Shown: positions 51,951 to 61,992 of the stretch, one piece after another | Numbering within the stretch: the stretch's first letter is position 1 | How the letters are laid out: every line of letters begins with the position of its first letter | NCBI GenBank assembly: GCA_017302895.1 | Contig: JAFLBV010000001.1 | Span: forward strand, 1,054,001-1,118,000 | From: Ignavibacteria bacterium | Lineage (GTDB): Bacteria; Bacteroidota; Ignavibacteria; Ignavibacteriales; Ignavibacteriaceae | Reading direction: 5' to 3' | DNA: 64,000 nt | Notes under the pieces: model-generated | Seen by the model: the letters and a program-made list of their open reading frames with translations, nothing else | Told to the model about the DNA's origin: nothing | Database searches by the model: none | Position numbers and translations under genes: made by a program

Positions 51951-53765
51951 ATGTTCAGACTGGCGTTACTGTTTTTTACATTTGCCTTTTTTGTTAGTGC
52001 ACAGACTCTAAAAATAAATAAAGTGGAACCTCCCAACTGGTGGACGGGAATGACTAAAAATAAAATCCAGTTGATGGTGTACGGAGAGGGGTTGTCGGGT
52101 GCTACGGCAGCATCAAAATCGGGTGTAAAGATACTTGGGACAAGCAGTTTCAACGATGGCTATTTGTTCATCGATATTGAAATACCTTCAGATACAAAAC
52201 CGGGTGATTATGAGATCGAAGTAACCTCAAAAGGTAAAACCACAAAACTGAATTTCCCCGTCCAAAAAAGAACAGGGAAAAAACCCGCAGGATTCTCTTC
52301 AGATGATATTATTTATCTTGTAATGCCCGACAGGTTTGTGAATGGCGATACAAAAAATGATGCCGTTAAAGGGCTTTCAGAATCGGTAGACAGAGGATTT
52401 TATGACGGCAGACACGGGGGCGACCTGCAAGGTATAATTAACAAACTCGACTATATAAAAGAGCTCGGTTTTACAGCATTGTGGCTGACCCCTGTAGTCG
52501 AAAACAACACATTCAGAAGCTATCACGGCTACTCTGCTACGGATTTCTACAGTGTGGATGCGCGGCTTGGTGATAATGCCCTCTACAAAAAAATGGTTGA
52601 AGAGGCGCAAAAAAGGGGAATCAAGGTAATCCTCGATCATGTGGCGAATCATTTCAGCAAAGATCATCAGTGGGCAAAACTGCTCCCTCATCCGGGCTGG
52701 GTAAACGGTTCGTTCGCTTCACCTCCGCCTCCTGTTCACCATAAACAGGTGTTCCCCGACATTAATAGCGACAGTTCAACCATAAAAAAAGTGGTTGAGG
52801 GCTGGTTCACTGACTACATGCCCGATTTTAATCAGACCAACAGTTTTGTTGCAAATTACATAACGCAAAACACCATCTGGTGGGTCGAATTCGCGGGTCT
52901 CGATGGCATTCGTGAAGATACATATCCCTATAACCATGAAGGATACATGGCTGAGTGGGCAAAAACGATTCTGGAAGAATATCCCACCATGAATATTGTT
53001 GCAGAGGTGTGGACAGGTGAACCGTCATTTCTCTCCTACTATCAAAGCGGAAGCAGAACCCGTAAAAATTTCGATAATTACATTAAATCTCTTACAGATT
53101 TTGGTCTGAGGGATGTAATCTACCAGTGGCTCGAGGGGAGAGGCAACATGTACAATGTTTACAGTGCCCTCGCTATGGATTTTCTCTATGGTGACCCGAA
53201 CGAGCTTGTCACCTTTGTCGATAATCACGATATCAACCGTGGAATGTTCGGAGCAAACGGAAATATTGCCAAGTTCAAAACTGCTTTCACATTGCTCCTG
53301 ACAACGAGGGGGATCCCTCAGATTTTTTACGGTACTGAAATCGGCATAAAAGGAACGGATCATCACGGCTACCTGAGGGCGGACTTCCCCGGTGGCTGGA
53401 AAGAGGATCAGAGGGATGCCTTCACCAAAGAGGGACGGACTTCTACTGAAAACGACCTTTACAATCATCTGAAAAAACTGATAGAGATAAGAAGAAACAA
53501 TAAAGCCTTCACCCATGGGAAACTTACACACTTCCCCCCTGTGCAGGATGTGTATGTCTATTTCAGAGAATTTAACGGTGAAAGATTCATGGTTGCAATC
53601 AATGGAAGTGACAAAGAAAGAACCGTAGGCTTCGATAATTTTGGTGAAAGACTCAACGGAATATTCTCAGGCAAAGACCTCCTGACAGATGAAGAAATGA
53701 AGATAGCCTCTGACAGGAAACTTGTTTTGGGTGCGTATCAGTCGGTAGTATTGAAGTTGAGGTAG
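51951..53765 (+). CDS. GH13 alpha-amylase family enzyme, exported (neopullulanase-like)
   Basis: A 604-residue exported enzyme with a signal peptide (MFRLALLFFTFAFFVSAQ). Residues about 20-110 are an IPT/E-set-like N-domain. The GH13 barrel has all four signature regions: I, VILDHVANHF; II, GLDGIREDTYPY (nucleophile Asp); III, IVAEVWTGEPSF (acid Glu); IV, FVDNHDINR. A short C-terminal beta domain ends the protein. Best fit is the cyclomaltodextrinase/neopullulanase group, like SusA of Bacteroides. It probably degrades alpha-glucans in the periplasm; no SusC/D genes are nearby. Glucose released would suit the glk-zwf operon. Confidence 0.88.
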   Translation: MFRLALLFFTFAFFVSAQTLKINKVEPPNWWTGMTKNKIQLMVYGEGLSGATAASKSGVKILGTSSFNDGYLFIDIEIPSDTKPGDYEIEVTSKGKTTKLNFPVQKRTGKKPAGFSSDDIIYLVMPDRFVNGDTKNDAVKGLSESVDRGFYDGRHGGDLQGIINKLDYIKELGFTALWLTPVVENNTFRSYHGYSATDFYSVDARLGDNALYKKMVEEAQKRGIKVILDHVANHFSKDHQWAKLLPHPGWVNGSFASPPPPVHHKQVFPDINSDSSTIKKVVEGWFTDYMPDFNQTNSFVANYITQNTIWWVEFAGLDGIREDTYPYNHEGYMAEWAKTILEEYPTMNIVAEVWTGEPSFLSYYQSGSRTRKNFDNYIKSLTDFGLRDVIYQWLEGRGNMYNVYSALAMDFLYGDPNELVTFVDNHDINRGMFGANGNIAKFKTAFTLLLTTRGIPQIFYGTEIGIKGTDHHGYLRADFPGGWKEDQRDAFTKEGRTSTENDLYNHLKKLIEIRRNNKAFTHGKLTHFPPVQDVYVYFREFNGERFMVAINGSDKERTVGFDNFGERLNGIFSGKDLLTDEEMKIASDRKLVLGAYQSVVLKLR

Positions 53766-53830
53766 GCAGTTATCTTTGTTGAAAAGGGAAGAATGACAGA
53801 GTGAAATCGATCATTCTTCCCGTTTGTAAA

Positions 53831-54382
53831 CTATTTTAACTGGTTGATGGCATTTTCATAAACGCTGATATCCACCAGACCCACATGTTTTTCAACGATG
53901 TTTCCATCCTGATCGATAATGAAAGAAGTGGGAATCGCTTCAATTCCACCGTAAGCGGCGGCAATTTCACTGTTTGCATATGCAACAGGATAATTGATGT
54001 TCATCGACTTAATAAAGCCGGGAACCTCACCAATCGTATTTTGATCATCCACCGAAACACCTATTACAACAACCCTGTCACCATATTTTTTCTGTAATTC
54101 GATCAGATCGGGAATTCCTTTTCTACAAGGCGGGCACCATGTAGCCCAAAAATCCAGAATAACGACTTTCCCTTTATAGTCGGAAAGTTTAACATCCATT
54201 CCGCCACCCGCATTTTTAAGCGTGAAGTCGGCGGCTTTCTCCGTGCCGGTTCCAAGCGGTTTTGTTTCAGGCTGTTCCGTTTTTTTGTTTTCTACCGGTT
54301 TCGTTTCCGTTTTTTTGCTGCATGAAGTAAAAGCGATGAGCGATACGACGAGCAGGGCTGCCAGTGCAAATTTGATTCTCAT
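53831..54382 (-). CDS. TlpA-like thiol-disulfide oxidoreductase lipoprotein
   Basis: A 183-residue thioredoxin-fold lipoprotein from ATG 54382, chosen over 54439 because AGGAGA lies 6 bases upstream and a lipoprotein signal follows directly (LAALLVVSLIAFTSC). Residues about 50-183 are of TlpA/AhpC-TSA type: VVILDFWATWCPPCRKGIPD with the CPPC redox pair, VVIGVSVDD, the cis-Pro region AIPTSFIIDQDGNIV. It likely reduces apocytochrome or other periplasmic thiols, which fits the c-type cytochromes in this genome. It lies 57 bases after the small membrane protein gene. Confidence 0.85.
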   Translation of the reverse strand: MRIKFALAALLVVSLIAFTSCSKKTETKPVENKKTEQPETKPLGTGTEKAADFTLKNAGGGMDVKLSDYKGKVVILDFWATWCPPCRKGIPDLIELQKKYGDRVVVIGVSVDDQNTIGEVPGFIKSMNINYPVAYANSEIAAAYGGIEAIPTSFIIDQDGNIVEKHVGLVDISVYENAINQLK

Positions 54383-54439
54383 TAATAATCTCCTAAAAAG
54401 TTGAGATAGTTGGATGAACAAAAGTCGATTAAGATTCAA

Positions 54440-54715
54440 TTATTTTTTGACAGTACTGTCTTTAAGCAGTGTATCTTTTGTCACCACTTCATTTTTTAGA
54501 AGATTTTTCACGCTGTCAGGAGTAATTCCGGGTGGAAGATTGCCGCTCTCGGGTTCTGTCCGTGTGTTGTTTAAAATCAGAAAAAAGATAACCACAATTC
54601 CAAAAACGACTCCCTGAATCCAGCTTTTATGTTTTCTGTAGTATGCGAGCCACTCGGGAACAGGTTTTTCAGTCTCTTTTTTCCCGATTTTGCGTTCTTT
54701 GTTCTCTTTTGCCAT
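54440..54715 (-). CDS. Small single-pass membrane protein
   Basis: A 91-residue protein. Residues about 1-32 are basic (KENKERKIGKKETEKP) and cytoplasmic; SWIQGVVFGIVVIFFLILN (about 31-49) is a transmembrane helix; the rest faces the periplasm. No family recognised. It is transcribed with tlpA and may anchor or regulate that system. Confidence 0.6.
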   Translation of the reverse strand: MAKENKERKIGKKETEKPVPEWLAYYRKHKSWIQGVVFGIVVIFFLILNNTRTEPESGNLPPGITPDSVKNLLKNEVVTKDTLLKDSTVKK

Positions 54716-54811
54716 TAACTTCCATTTCGTGAAAATTCTTAAATTGAAGTGTAAAAATAATCTAATATGTAATCAAAACTATACCCAAAAATAAATATCA
54801 GGAACTCATAT

Positions 54812-54832
54812 TATCTTAAGAGCGTTAAGATA
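54812..54832. promoter_or_regulatory. Inverted repeat upstream of the Mrp operon
   Basis: TATCTTAA, five bases, TTAAGATA: eight-base perfect arms, 61 bases before mrpA. It could be an operator or leader hairpin. Confidence 0.35.
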
Positions 54833-54893
54833 TAATAAGTAAAATTTCAATAAACAAATAATATCCTGACAAAAGAGAGAAGTTTAGAGTAAA

Positions 54894-57185
54894 ATGCTCA
54901 TACTGCAAGTGCTGCTTCCCTTCATTTTTGCACCGTTCGTTCCTGTTATTTCAAAAAATATCAGCGGACGGGTCACGGGTATTCTTTTTTCTCTTCTGCC
55001 GCTCGGCTTGTTCCTCCTTTTCCTTTTCGATTTCTTCTCGTTGCCTGTCTCAGGATTCCCTCCTGTTGTATATGAGTGGATTCCTTCGATGGGGGTGGAA
55101 CTGGCGATGAGAGCTGATGGATTGAGTCTTCTCTTTGGATTGATTATTACGGGAATTGGTGCTGCTGTCTTCCTTTTTGCGGGGAGCTATCTTGGGACCG
55201 GAAAAGACACGGTAAAATTCTACATCTACATAATGATTTTCATGGGAGCGATGCTCGGAGTGGTTTTCTCCGACAATCTTCTCCTTCTCTTCATTTTCTG
55301 GGAGCTTACATCCCTCTCATCATTTCTGCTTATTGGTTTCAAACACAAGTACCTCGAATCGAGATATGCGGCGCTTCAGGCATTGCTTGTTACGGGAATT
55401 GGTGGTTTGTCGCTTCTCGCTGCGGTGATTCTGATTTATCTCTCGGCTGGTACATTTTCGATCTCTGAACTGATAAAAAATCCCTCATTGATAACGGGAA
55501 GCAGCAACCTGACCGCAATAATCCTCCTTATGCTCGGCGGGGCATTTACCAAATCTGCACAATTTCCGTTCCATTTTTGGCTTCCCAATGCCATGGAAGC
55601 TCCTACGCCTGTAAGTGCTTACCTTCATTCTGCCACCATGGTGAAAGCGGGAGTGTTTCTCGTGGCGCGTATGAACCCCGTTTTTGCTGAAATTGGATTG
55701 TGGGGTGATCTGCTCCTCTGGTTTGGCGGATATACAATGATTCTGGGTGCATTTCTTGCCCTCAAGCAGACTGATCTTAAACGAATACTTGCCTACACAA
55801 CACTCAGTGTACTTGGTACGCTCATGATGTTGATTGGTTACGGTACAGAACTTGCCATTAAAACTATGATAATCTATCTCGTGGCACATGCACTCTACAA
55901 GGGAACACTTTTCCTGACTGCCGGAGCGATTGATCACTCGACGGGAACGAGGGATGTCCGGATACTGGGAGGGCTTGCAAGAAAAATGCCTGTTACCGCC
56001 TTTGCCGGAATTGCGGCTGCACTTTCCATGTCGGGTGTAATACCTTTTGTAGGATTTATCGGTAAGGAATATCTCTATGAAAATGCGCTAAAAGGGGAAC
56101 CCTTTCTCGTTTTTGCTGTTTTCTTTGCAGGTGTTGTGATGGTATTTTCTGCGATTCAGGCGGGTTTTCATCCATGGTTCGGACAGGGAAGTGAAACCCC
56201 AAAAGAACCGCATGAAGGTGATTTTACTCTTACTCTTGGCATTGGCGTAACCGCTACACTTGGACTGGTTCTCGGACTTTTTTCCTCATCTCTCCTTTCA
56301 GGTATCGCGACAATGGCGGTTTCACCCGTTCTGGGGAGGGAGATCGTTGTGAAAGCGGGACTGTGGCACGGTTTCAATTTTATTTTCATTCTTAGTCTTG
56401 CCACACTTGCTGCCGGTTACGGTTTCTATAAAGTGAGGGAGAAGTTTTACCTTCTGCCCCAGGTTTACGGTCCACTCGAATATTTAATGCCCTCAAAACT
56501 TTACGATAAAGCCCTTAAATTATTGGTAATTACATCAAAAAAGCAGACGACTTTCTTTCAGAACGGATATTTGCGTTATTATATAATTACAATATTTGCC
56601 ACAGCGGTACTACTTGCCGGTGGTTATTTTGTCCCCCACTTCGATGCGGGTACCATTTCCATCGATCCCCAGATTGAAATTTATGAGGTCCTCGTCGGAC
56701 TCGTGATGATCTCTGGGGCTCTCATTGCGGCACTTGCCAACAGCAGACTCTATGCCGTTACAGGACTGGGTATCACCGGGTTCGGAATGGCGATGATTTT
56801 TATCCTCTACGGCGCACCCGACCTCGCTTTGACACAGTTTTCCATCGAGACCCTTTCGGTAATACTTTTTGTTCTCGCTCTTTACAAGTTACCCCGTTTC
56901 CTGAAAATATCAAACAAAAGTGCGAAAATCAGGGATGTTGTCATCGCTTCCACAGTTGGGATACTCATTACATTTGTAATTCTTGCCGTTTACTCTGTGG
57001 AGCACAGCACGGATCTCAAACAGTTCTTTGCTGAAAAAAGCCTTACTGAGGGGAAGGGGAGAAACATTGTCAATGTGATTCTGGTCGACTTTCGCTCAAT
57101 CGATACCATGGGTGAGATAACCGTGCTGGGAATTGCTGCCATTGGCATCTACGGGCTTGTGAAACTGATCAGGAGGGACGGATAA
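54894..57185 (+). CDS. mrpA: Mrp Na+/H+ antiporter subunit A
   Basis: A 763-residue polytopic membrane protein related to NuoL. It has many transmembrane helices, the ion-path motif [20 protein letters not shown] with the conserved Lys, and a late MbhD/MbhE-like part ([20 protein letters not shown] and [15 protein letters not shown]). As the largest subunit it carries ion translocation. First gene of a complete operon; its stop overlaps the mrpB start by one base. Its length is typical of group 1 MrpA. Confidence 0.92.
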   Translation: MLILQVLLPFIFAPFVPVISKNISGRVTGILFSLLPLGLFLLFLFDFFSLPVSGFPPVVYEWIPSMGVELAMRADGLSLLFGLIITGIGAAVFLFAGSYLGTGKDTVKFYIYIMIFMGAMLGVVFSDNLLLLFIFWELTSLSSFLLIGFKHKYLESRYAALQALLVTGIGGLSLLAAVILIYLSAGTFSISELIKNPSLITGSSNLTAIILLMLGGAFTKSAQFPFHFWLPNAMEAPTPVSAYLHSATMVKAGVFLVARMNPVFAEIGLWGDLLLWFGGYTMILGAFLALKQTDLKRILAYTTLSVLGTLMMLIGYGTELAIKTMIIYLVAHALYKGTLFLTAGAIDHSTGTRDVRILGGLARKMPVTAFAGIAAALSMSGVIPFVGFIGKEYLYENALKGEPFLVFAVFFAGVVMVFSAIQAGFHPWFGQGSETPKEPHEGDFTLTLGIGVTATLGLVLGLFSSSLLSGIATMAVSPVLGREIVVKAGLWHGFNFIFILSLATLAAGYGFYKVREKFYLLPQVYGPLEYLMPSKLYDKALKLLVITSKKQTTFFQNGYLRYYIITIFATAVLLAGGYFVPHFDAGTISIDPQIEIYEVLVGLVMISGALIAALANSRLYAVTGLGITGFGMAMIFILYGAPDLALTQFSIETLSVILFVLALYKLPRFLKISNKSAKIRDVVIASTVGILITFVILAVYSVEHSTDLKQFFAEKSLTEGKGRNIVNVILVDFRSIDTMGEITVLGIAAIGIYGLVKLIRRDG

Positions 57186-57604
57186 TGCCGAGTTTAATCC
57201 TGAGAACTGCATTAAAATATTTGATGCCGGGATTGTTCCTCTTTTCCCTTTTTCTTCTCTTCAGAGGCCACAACGAACCGGGAGGCGGATTTGTCGGTGG
57301 ACTTGTGGCATCGGCTGCCATCGTCCTCTATACTCTCTCTTCAGGAGTTAAGGAAGCAAGTGAAATGCTTCGTGTTCCTCCCGTCATGCTGATTGCAACC
57401 GGTTTGTTCGTCGCACTTCTGGCAGGTTTCCCCGGCTTGATTGCGGGTGGTGAATTCATGCAGGGGGTATGGCTCGACATGAAAATTCCCGTAATCGGAA
57501 AGTTTGGCACTCCTGTCCTCTTCGACATGGGAGTCTATCTCCTTGTAACCGGGATGGTGGTGAAAGTAATTTTTACCCTCGCAGAGAAAGAGGAGGAGGG
57601 CTGA
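57185..57604 (+). CDS. mrpB: Mrp Na+/H+ antiporter subunit B
   Basis: A 139-residue membrane protein with four helices. [20 protein letters not shown] (about 22-42) is the signature of MrpB/MnhB. It shares a base with the mrpA stop and ends 1 base before mrpC. Structural subunit of the antiporter. Confidence 0.92.
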   Translation: MPSLILRTALKYLMPGLFLFSLFLLFRGHNEPGGGFVGGLVASAAIVLYTLSSGVKEASEMLRVPPVMLIATGLFVALLAGFPGLIAGGEFMQGVWLDMKIPVIGKFGTPVLFDMGVYLLVTGMVVKVIFTLAEKEEEG

Positions 57605-57605
57605 T

Positions 57606-57959
57606 ATGGTTCTTTTTCTTGCGATAATCACGGGAGTTCTGACGGCTGTCGGAATTTATATGATCCTCAGAAGAAGCATGGTGAAAATGATAATTGGTCT
57701 TGCATTTCTGGGGCATGCAGCGAACCTTCTCATTTTTACAATCGGCAGAATAACAAAGGGGAAAGCCGCTTTTGTACCTGAAGGGCTCGATTCTCCTTTT
57801 GAACCGTTTGCGGATCCGCTTCCACAGGCTCTGATTCTTACAGCCATTGTAATCGGTTTTGGTGTTCAGGCGTTTCTGATAGTTCTCTTCAAGCAGAATT
57901 ACAAGAGCCTGCAATCTGACGATCTTGATGACATGAACACAACAGACAGGCTGGGTTGA
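57606..57959 (+). CDS. mrpC: Mrp Na+/H+ antiporter subunit C
   Basis: A 117-residue NuoK-like membrane protein with three helices (FLAIITGVLTAVGIYMILRR, MIIGLAFLGHAANLLIFTIG, ALILTAIVIGFGVQAFLIVL). The segment DPLPQALILTAIVIGFGVQA is the MrpC hallmark. Between mrpB and mrpD. Confidence 0.92.
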   Translation: MVLFLAIITGVLTAVGIYMILRRSMVKMIIGLAFLGHAANLLIFTIGRITKGKAAFVPEGLDSPFEPFADPLPQALILTAIVIGFGVQAFLIVLFKQNYKSLQSDDLDDMNTTDRLG

Positions 57960-57963
57960 TGGC

Positions 57964-59469
57964 ATGAAACTCCTGATTTTATTACCACTTCTTATACCGT
58001 TTTTTGCTGCAATTCTAACCATCTTCTTCAGGGAGAGAATTCAGGCACAAAGGATAATATTCTCTGCATCATCAGGTTTTGTCCTTCTTGTTTCCGTTTT
58101 TCTGCTGCAGCATGTCTTTACATCCGGAACTTATGCTGTTCAGGTTGGCGGTTGGGAGGCACCCTTTGGAATATCATTTGTGGTCGATAAATTAGCTGCA
58201 ATAATGATCGCTATCTCCGGCTTAATGGCTTTTGCCTCCTCGTTTTATGCCTTCGCAACGATAGATGCTGAAAGGGAGAAATTCGGATTTTACACACTCC
58301 TTTCCACTCTTTTTATGGGGATCAACGGCAGTTTTCTTACGGGTGACATCTTCAACCTTTATGTCTGGTTCGAAGTGATGCTGATGTCGTCGTTTGTGCT
58401 TATTTCCCTAGGGGGTACCAAAGCCCAACTCGAGGGTGCGATAAAGTATGTAACGCTCAATCTCGTTTCCTCCCTCTTTTTCCTTGTTGCGGTCGGAATA
58501 TTGTATGGAATTGCCGGTACTCTGAACATGGCTGATCTTGCGGTGAAGATTCCCGCAATCAAAGAGCAATGGCTTACCACAACAGTCGCGATCTTTTTTC
58601 TGATAGCTTTTGGTATCAAATCAGCAGTATTTCCCCTCTTCTTCTGGCTGCCGGCTTCGTATCACACACCTCCTGCGGTTGTTTCCGCTGTTTTTGCGGG
58701 AATGCTCACAAAAGTTGGTGTTTATGCCATGATCCGGGTATTCACCTTGATTTTTGATAACAATACTGAGGTGACACACACAATCCTGCTGGTAATTTCG
58801 GGATTCACCATGGTGGTTGGTGTTTTGGGAGCCGCCGCTCAGAATGACATTAGGCGGATTCTCTCGTTTCACATCGTCAGTCAGATAGGGTACATGATCA
58901 TGGGGCTTGCCCTCAATTCTCCGCTCGCACTTGCGGGTGCAATTTTCTATATAATACACCACATCATTGTAAAGACGAATCTGTTTCTCGTAGGAGGCAT
59001 AATAAGGGAGATCAAAGGAAGTTACGCACTCGACAGACTCGGGGGTGTTTACAAGGCATATCCTTTGCTTGGCTTGCTTTTCCTTGTTCCTGCCCTCTCA
59101 CTTGCGGGAATACCTCCTCTTTCGGGATTTTGGGCAAAATTTTCATTAGTCAAGGCGGGTTTTGCTGCTGAAGCATGGCTGATTACCGGTGTGTCGCTTT
59201 TTGTCTCAATTCTTACCCTCTATTCGATGATGAAAATCTGGAACGAGGTTTTCTGGAAGGATCTGCCCAAAGATGTTCCTGAAATCGACAGGTATTCTTC
59301 GATCTCCCGCAATAAAAAAATAATGCTCATTGCTCCCGCTGTGGCTTTGGCAGTCTGCACTCTTGTCATCGGTTTTTATACCGCACCTTTTTTTGATGCT
59401 GCTGCGGAGTCTGCAAGAGAATTATTGAACAAAACTGATTACATCAATTCCGTGCTGAGGTTCAAATGA
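57964..59469 (+). CDS. mrpD: Mrp Na+/H+ antiporter subunit D
   Basis: A 501-residue NuoM/NuoN-like proton-channel subunit with about 14 helices. GIKSAVFPLFFWLPASYHTP and VFAGMLTKVGVYAMIRVFTL carry the conserved Lys residues of the channel family; AGIPPLSGFWAKFSLVKAGF is another family block. It ends with a 4-base overlap with mrpE (ATGA). Confidence 0.92.
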   Translation: MKLLILLPLLIPFFAAILTIFFRERIQAQRIIFSASSGFVLLVSVFLLQHVFTSGTYAVQVGGWEAPFGISFVVDKLAAIMIAISGLMAFASSFYAFATIDAEREKFGFYTLLSTLFMGINGSFLTGDIFNLYVWFEVMLMSSFVLISLGGTKAQLEGAIKYVTLNLVSSLFFLVAVGILYGIAGTLNMADLAVKIPAIKEQWLTTTVAIFFLIAFGIKSAVFPLFFWLPASYHTPPAVVSAVFAGMLTKVGVYAMIRVFTLIFDNNTEVTHTILLVISGFTMVVGVLGAAAQNDIRRILSFHIVSQIGYMIMGLALNSPLALAGAIFYIIHHIIVKTNLFLVGGIIREIKGSYALDRLGGVYKAYPLLGLLFLVPALSLAGIPPLSGFWAKFSLVKAGFAAEAWLITGVSLFVSILTLYSMMKIWNEVFWKDLPKDVPEIDRYSSISRNKKIMLIAPAVALAVCTLVIGFYTAPFFDAAAESARELLNKTDYINSVLRFK

Positions 59470-59942
59470 TGGGTAAACTCTCACTCAACATCACACTTGG
59501 AGTTGTCTGGATGTTCCTTTCAGGCAGTTTTGGCATATTTGCTTTGTTTGAAGGACTGGCAGTTGGATTTGGTGTAATATTCCTTCTCGAGAGAGTGATA
59601 GGAGCTTCAAACTATACCAAAAAACTCTTTAAGGCAGTGAATCTGCTCTTCTTCTTTATTTGGGAATTGATTGTGTCGAATTACAATGTTGCGAAGGAGC
59701 TGCTTACACCACAATTCCTTTCCGAACCTGCAATAGTGGCAGTGCCTCTTTCTCTAAAAGGTGATTTTGAGATTACGCTTCTTGCAAACCTGATTACACT
59801 CACCCCGGGGACGCTGAGCATAGATGTGTCGCCTGACAGGAAGTTTCTCTATGTCCATTTGATGTACGCCGGTGATCCCGACAAGGCAATTGCAGATATC
59901 AAATCGGGATTCGAAAGAAGGATACTGGAGGTGTTTGAATAA
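59466..59942 (+). CDS. mrpE: Mrp Na+/H+ antiporter subunit E
   Basis: A 158-residue MnhE family protein: two or three N-terminal helices, IWELIVSNYNVAKELLTPQF, then LLANLITLTPGTLSIDVSPD, the family signature. Overlaps mrpD and mrpF. Confidence 0.9.
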   Translation: MMGKLSLNITLGVVWMFLSGSFGIFALFEGLAVGFGVIFLLERVIGASNYTKKLFKAVNLLFFFIWELIVSNYNVAKELLTPQFLSEPAIVAVPLSLKGDFEITLLANLITLTPGTLSIDVSPDRKFLYVHLMYAGDPDKAIADIKSGFERRILEVFE

Positions 59943-60211
59943 TGTTTCTTGAATTTGCATTAACCTATTCCCTGATACTTATCTCCCTTTCCATGCTTAT
60001 CGTATTAATAAGGCTGGTAAAGGGACCTCACACTGCCGACAGGGTTGTGGCTCTTGACCTTACAACCTCACTTGGAATTGCATTCATTGCGGTTTATTCC
60101 ATAAAAAGCGGTGAAACCTACATTCTCGATGCGGGCCTTGTTCTCGGCTTTGTCAGTTTTCTTGGCACAGCGGGATTTGCATATTATCTACAATTACGGA
60201 GTAAAAAATGA
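59942..60211 (+). CDS. mrpF: Mrp Na+/H+ antiporter subunit F
   Basis: An 89-residue three-helix protein. VRLVKGPHTADRVVALDLTT-like sequence (here IRLVKGPHTADRVVALDL) is the MrpF signature. It starts on the last base of mrpE and overlaps mrpG by 4 bases. Confidence 0.92.
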   Translation: MFLEFALTYSLILISLSMLIVLIRLVKGPHTADRVVALDLTTSLGIAFIAVYSIKSGETYILDAGLVLGFVSFLGTAGFAYYLQLRSKK

Positions 60212-60525
60212 GCGACATTCTCACCGGTTCTTTTCTCATCCTCGGCAGTTTTGTTATTCTTCTCGCCGCTCTCGGTATCCTGAAGATGCCAGATATCTAC
60301 CTTAGAATGTCAGCCTCCACGAAAGCCTCAACTCTCGGTATTTCAATAATCCTGATAACCACCGGGCTCCACTTCGGTACGACAGAAATAATTTCCCGAA
60401 CCATTCTCATAGTTGTTTTTCTGATGATTACCGCCCCCGTGGCATCCCACCTTCTCGGTAAAGCCGCGTACCTTAACAAGTTACCGCTCTGGAACACAAA
60501 GAGGGATGACCTGAAGAAGCTATGA
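60208..60525 (+). CDS. mrpG: Mrp Na+/H+ antiporter subunit G
   Basis: A 105-residue three-helix MnhG/PhaG protein: LAALGILKMPDIYLRMSAST is the diagnostic segment and TAPVASHLLGKAAY closes the fold. Last gene of the operon, so the antiporter has all seven subunits A-G. The system exports Na+ in exchange for protons and supports pH and salt balance. Confidence 0.92.
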   Translation: MSDILTGSFLILGSFVILLAALGILKMPDIYLRMSASTKASTLGISIILITTGLHFGTTEIISRTILIVVFLMITAPVASHLLGKAAYLNKLPLWNTKRDDLKKL

Positions 60526-60655
60526 GTTATTAGTTATGATTTATGAGTTTTTAGTTATTGGTTAAATTGCTGAGACAGGAACTATGCCGGAGTATCACAA
60601 AATTTTCGGGTTAAATCTTAACTCATAACTAATAATTCATAACTCATAATTCTCT
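60524..60655. repeat. Inverted low-complexity repeats after the Mrp operon
   Basis: atgagttattagttatgatt-like words (60524-60562) recur inverted as taactcataactaataattc-like words (60617-60650). A transcript could fold into a long AT-rich hairpin here. Confidence 0.55.
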
Positions 60656-60716
60656 TAGAGTTCTTTTTTTGGTACATTTAAAGACGGAGATTTTTAAAAT
60701 TTGAAAAAGGATATTC

Positions 60717-61919
60717 ATGAACTCAAAAGATTATATTGCAATTGAAGAAAAGTTTGGTGCCCACAATTATCATCCGCTGGATGTGGTGATTGATCATGCA
60801 GAAGGTGTTTACATGTGGGATGTTGACGGTAAAAAATATTTGGACTGTCTTGCTGCCTATTCAGCAGTAAATCAGGGACATTGCCATCCCAGAATTGTAA
60901 AGGTATTGAAAGATCAGGCAGAAAAGGTTACATTGACCTCGAGGGCTTTCAGAAACAACCAGTTGCCTCTGCTCGCTCAGGAATTGTGCGAACTGACCGG
61001 TTATCAGATGATGCTTCCCATGAACTCGGGTGCGGAAGCTGTTGAGACCGCTCTTAAGGCTGCCCGTAAATGGGGACACAAGGTGAAAGGAATTGCCGAA
61101 GATAAAGGGACAATCCTTACCTGTACAAACAATTTTTCGGGAAGAACCATCTCCATCGTTAGTTTTTCGACTGAAGAACAATATAAAGACGGATTTGGAC
61201 CTTTTACCCCCGGTTTTCACAATGTTGAATACGGTAACATTGAATCGCTTAAAGCGGCAATTAATGATGATACCATCGCGTTCCTTATCGAACCGATTCA
61301 GGGTGAAGCAGGTATCATAATACCACCCGACGGTTATTTGAAAGAGGCTTTTGACCTGTGCAAAAAACACAATGTTCTTTTTATCGCTGATGAAATTCAG
61401 TCAGGTCTCGGTCGTTCAGGCAAGCTTTTTGCTTTCCAGTATGAAGACATTAAACCGGATGTGGTGATTATAGGAAAAGCCCTTTCGGGTGGCTGTTATC
61501 CTGTGTCAGCAGTTCTATCCGACAGGGAAGTGCTGGGAGTTTTCAATCCCGGTGACCACGGATCAACATTCGGCGGAAATCCGCTCGGTGCCGCAGTGGC
61601 AAGAGAGAGCCTTAAAGTTCTGGTTGAAGAGAAACTCGTTGAGAACTCTTTTGAACTCGGAAATTACTTCCGTGCAGAACTTTCCAAAATCGCCTCGGCT
61701 CATGTGAAAGAGATCAGAGGAAAAGGGTTGTTCATCGGTGTTGAGCTGCATGAGTCCTCAGGCGGTGCCAGAAGATTCTGCGAAGCACTCGCTGAAAGAG
61801 GAATTTTATGTAAAGAAACACATACACATGTCATCCGTTTCGCTCCTCCGCTTGTGATTACAAAAGCGGAAATAGATGAGGCTCTCGGGCACATCCGCGA
61901 AGTCCTTCTGATGGCATGA
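60717..61919 (+). CDS. rocD: Ornithine aminotransferase
   Basis: A 400-residue PLP-dependent class III aminotransferase converting ornithine and 2-oxoglutarate to glutamate semialdehyde and glutamate. Motifs: GAHNYHPLDVVIDHAEGVYM at the N-terminus (as in RocD), MNSGAEAVETALKAARKWG, FIADEIQSGLGRSGKLFAF with the PLP-ring Asp, and VVIIGKALSGGCYPVSAVLS with the Schiff-base Lys near residue 255. The N-terminal HNYHPL motif distinguishes it from acetylornithine aminotransferases. It seems monocistronic. Confidence 0.9.
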   Translation: MNSKDYIAIEEKFGAHNYHPLDVVIDHAEGVYMWDVDGKKYLDCLAAYSAVNQGHCHPRIVKVLKDQAEKVTLTSRAFRNNQLPLLAQELCELTGYQMMLPMNSGAEAVETALKAARKWGHKVKGIAEDKGTILTCTNNFSGRTISIVSFSTEEQYKDGFGPFTPGFHNVEYGNIESLKAAINDDTIAFLIEPIQGEAGIIIPPDGYLKEAFDLCKKHNVLFIADEIQSGLGRSGKLFAFQYEDIKPDVVIIGKALSGGCYPVSAVLSDREVLGVFNPGDHGSTFGGNPLGAAVARESLKVLVEEKLVENSFELGNYFRAELSKIASAHVKEIRGKGLFIGVELHESSGGARRFCEALAERGILCKETHTHVIRFAPPLVITKAEIDEALGHIREVLLMA

Positions 61920-61992
61920 TAAAAACAATTTTCAATACCGTGAGATATTGATCATTTTTATTCTCAAACATTAAAGAATCGGAATAAATGAA

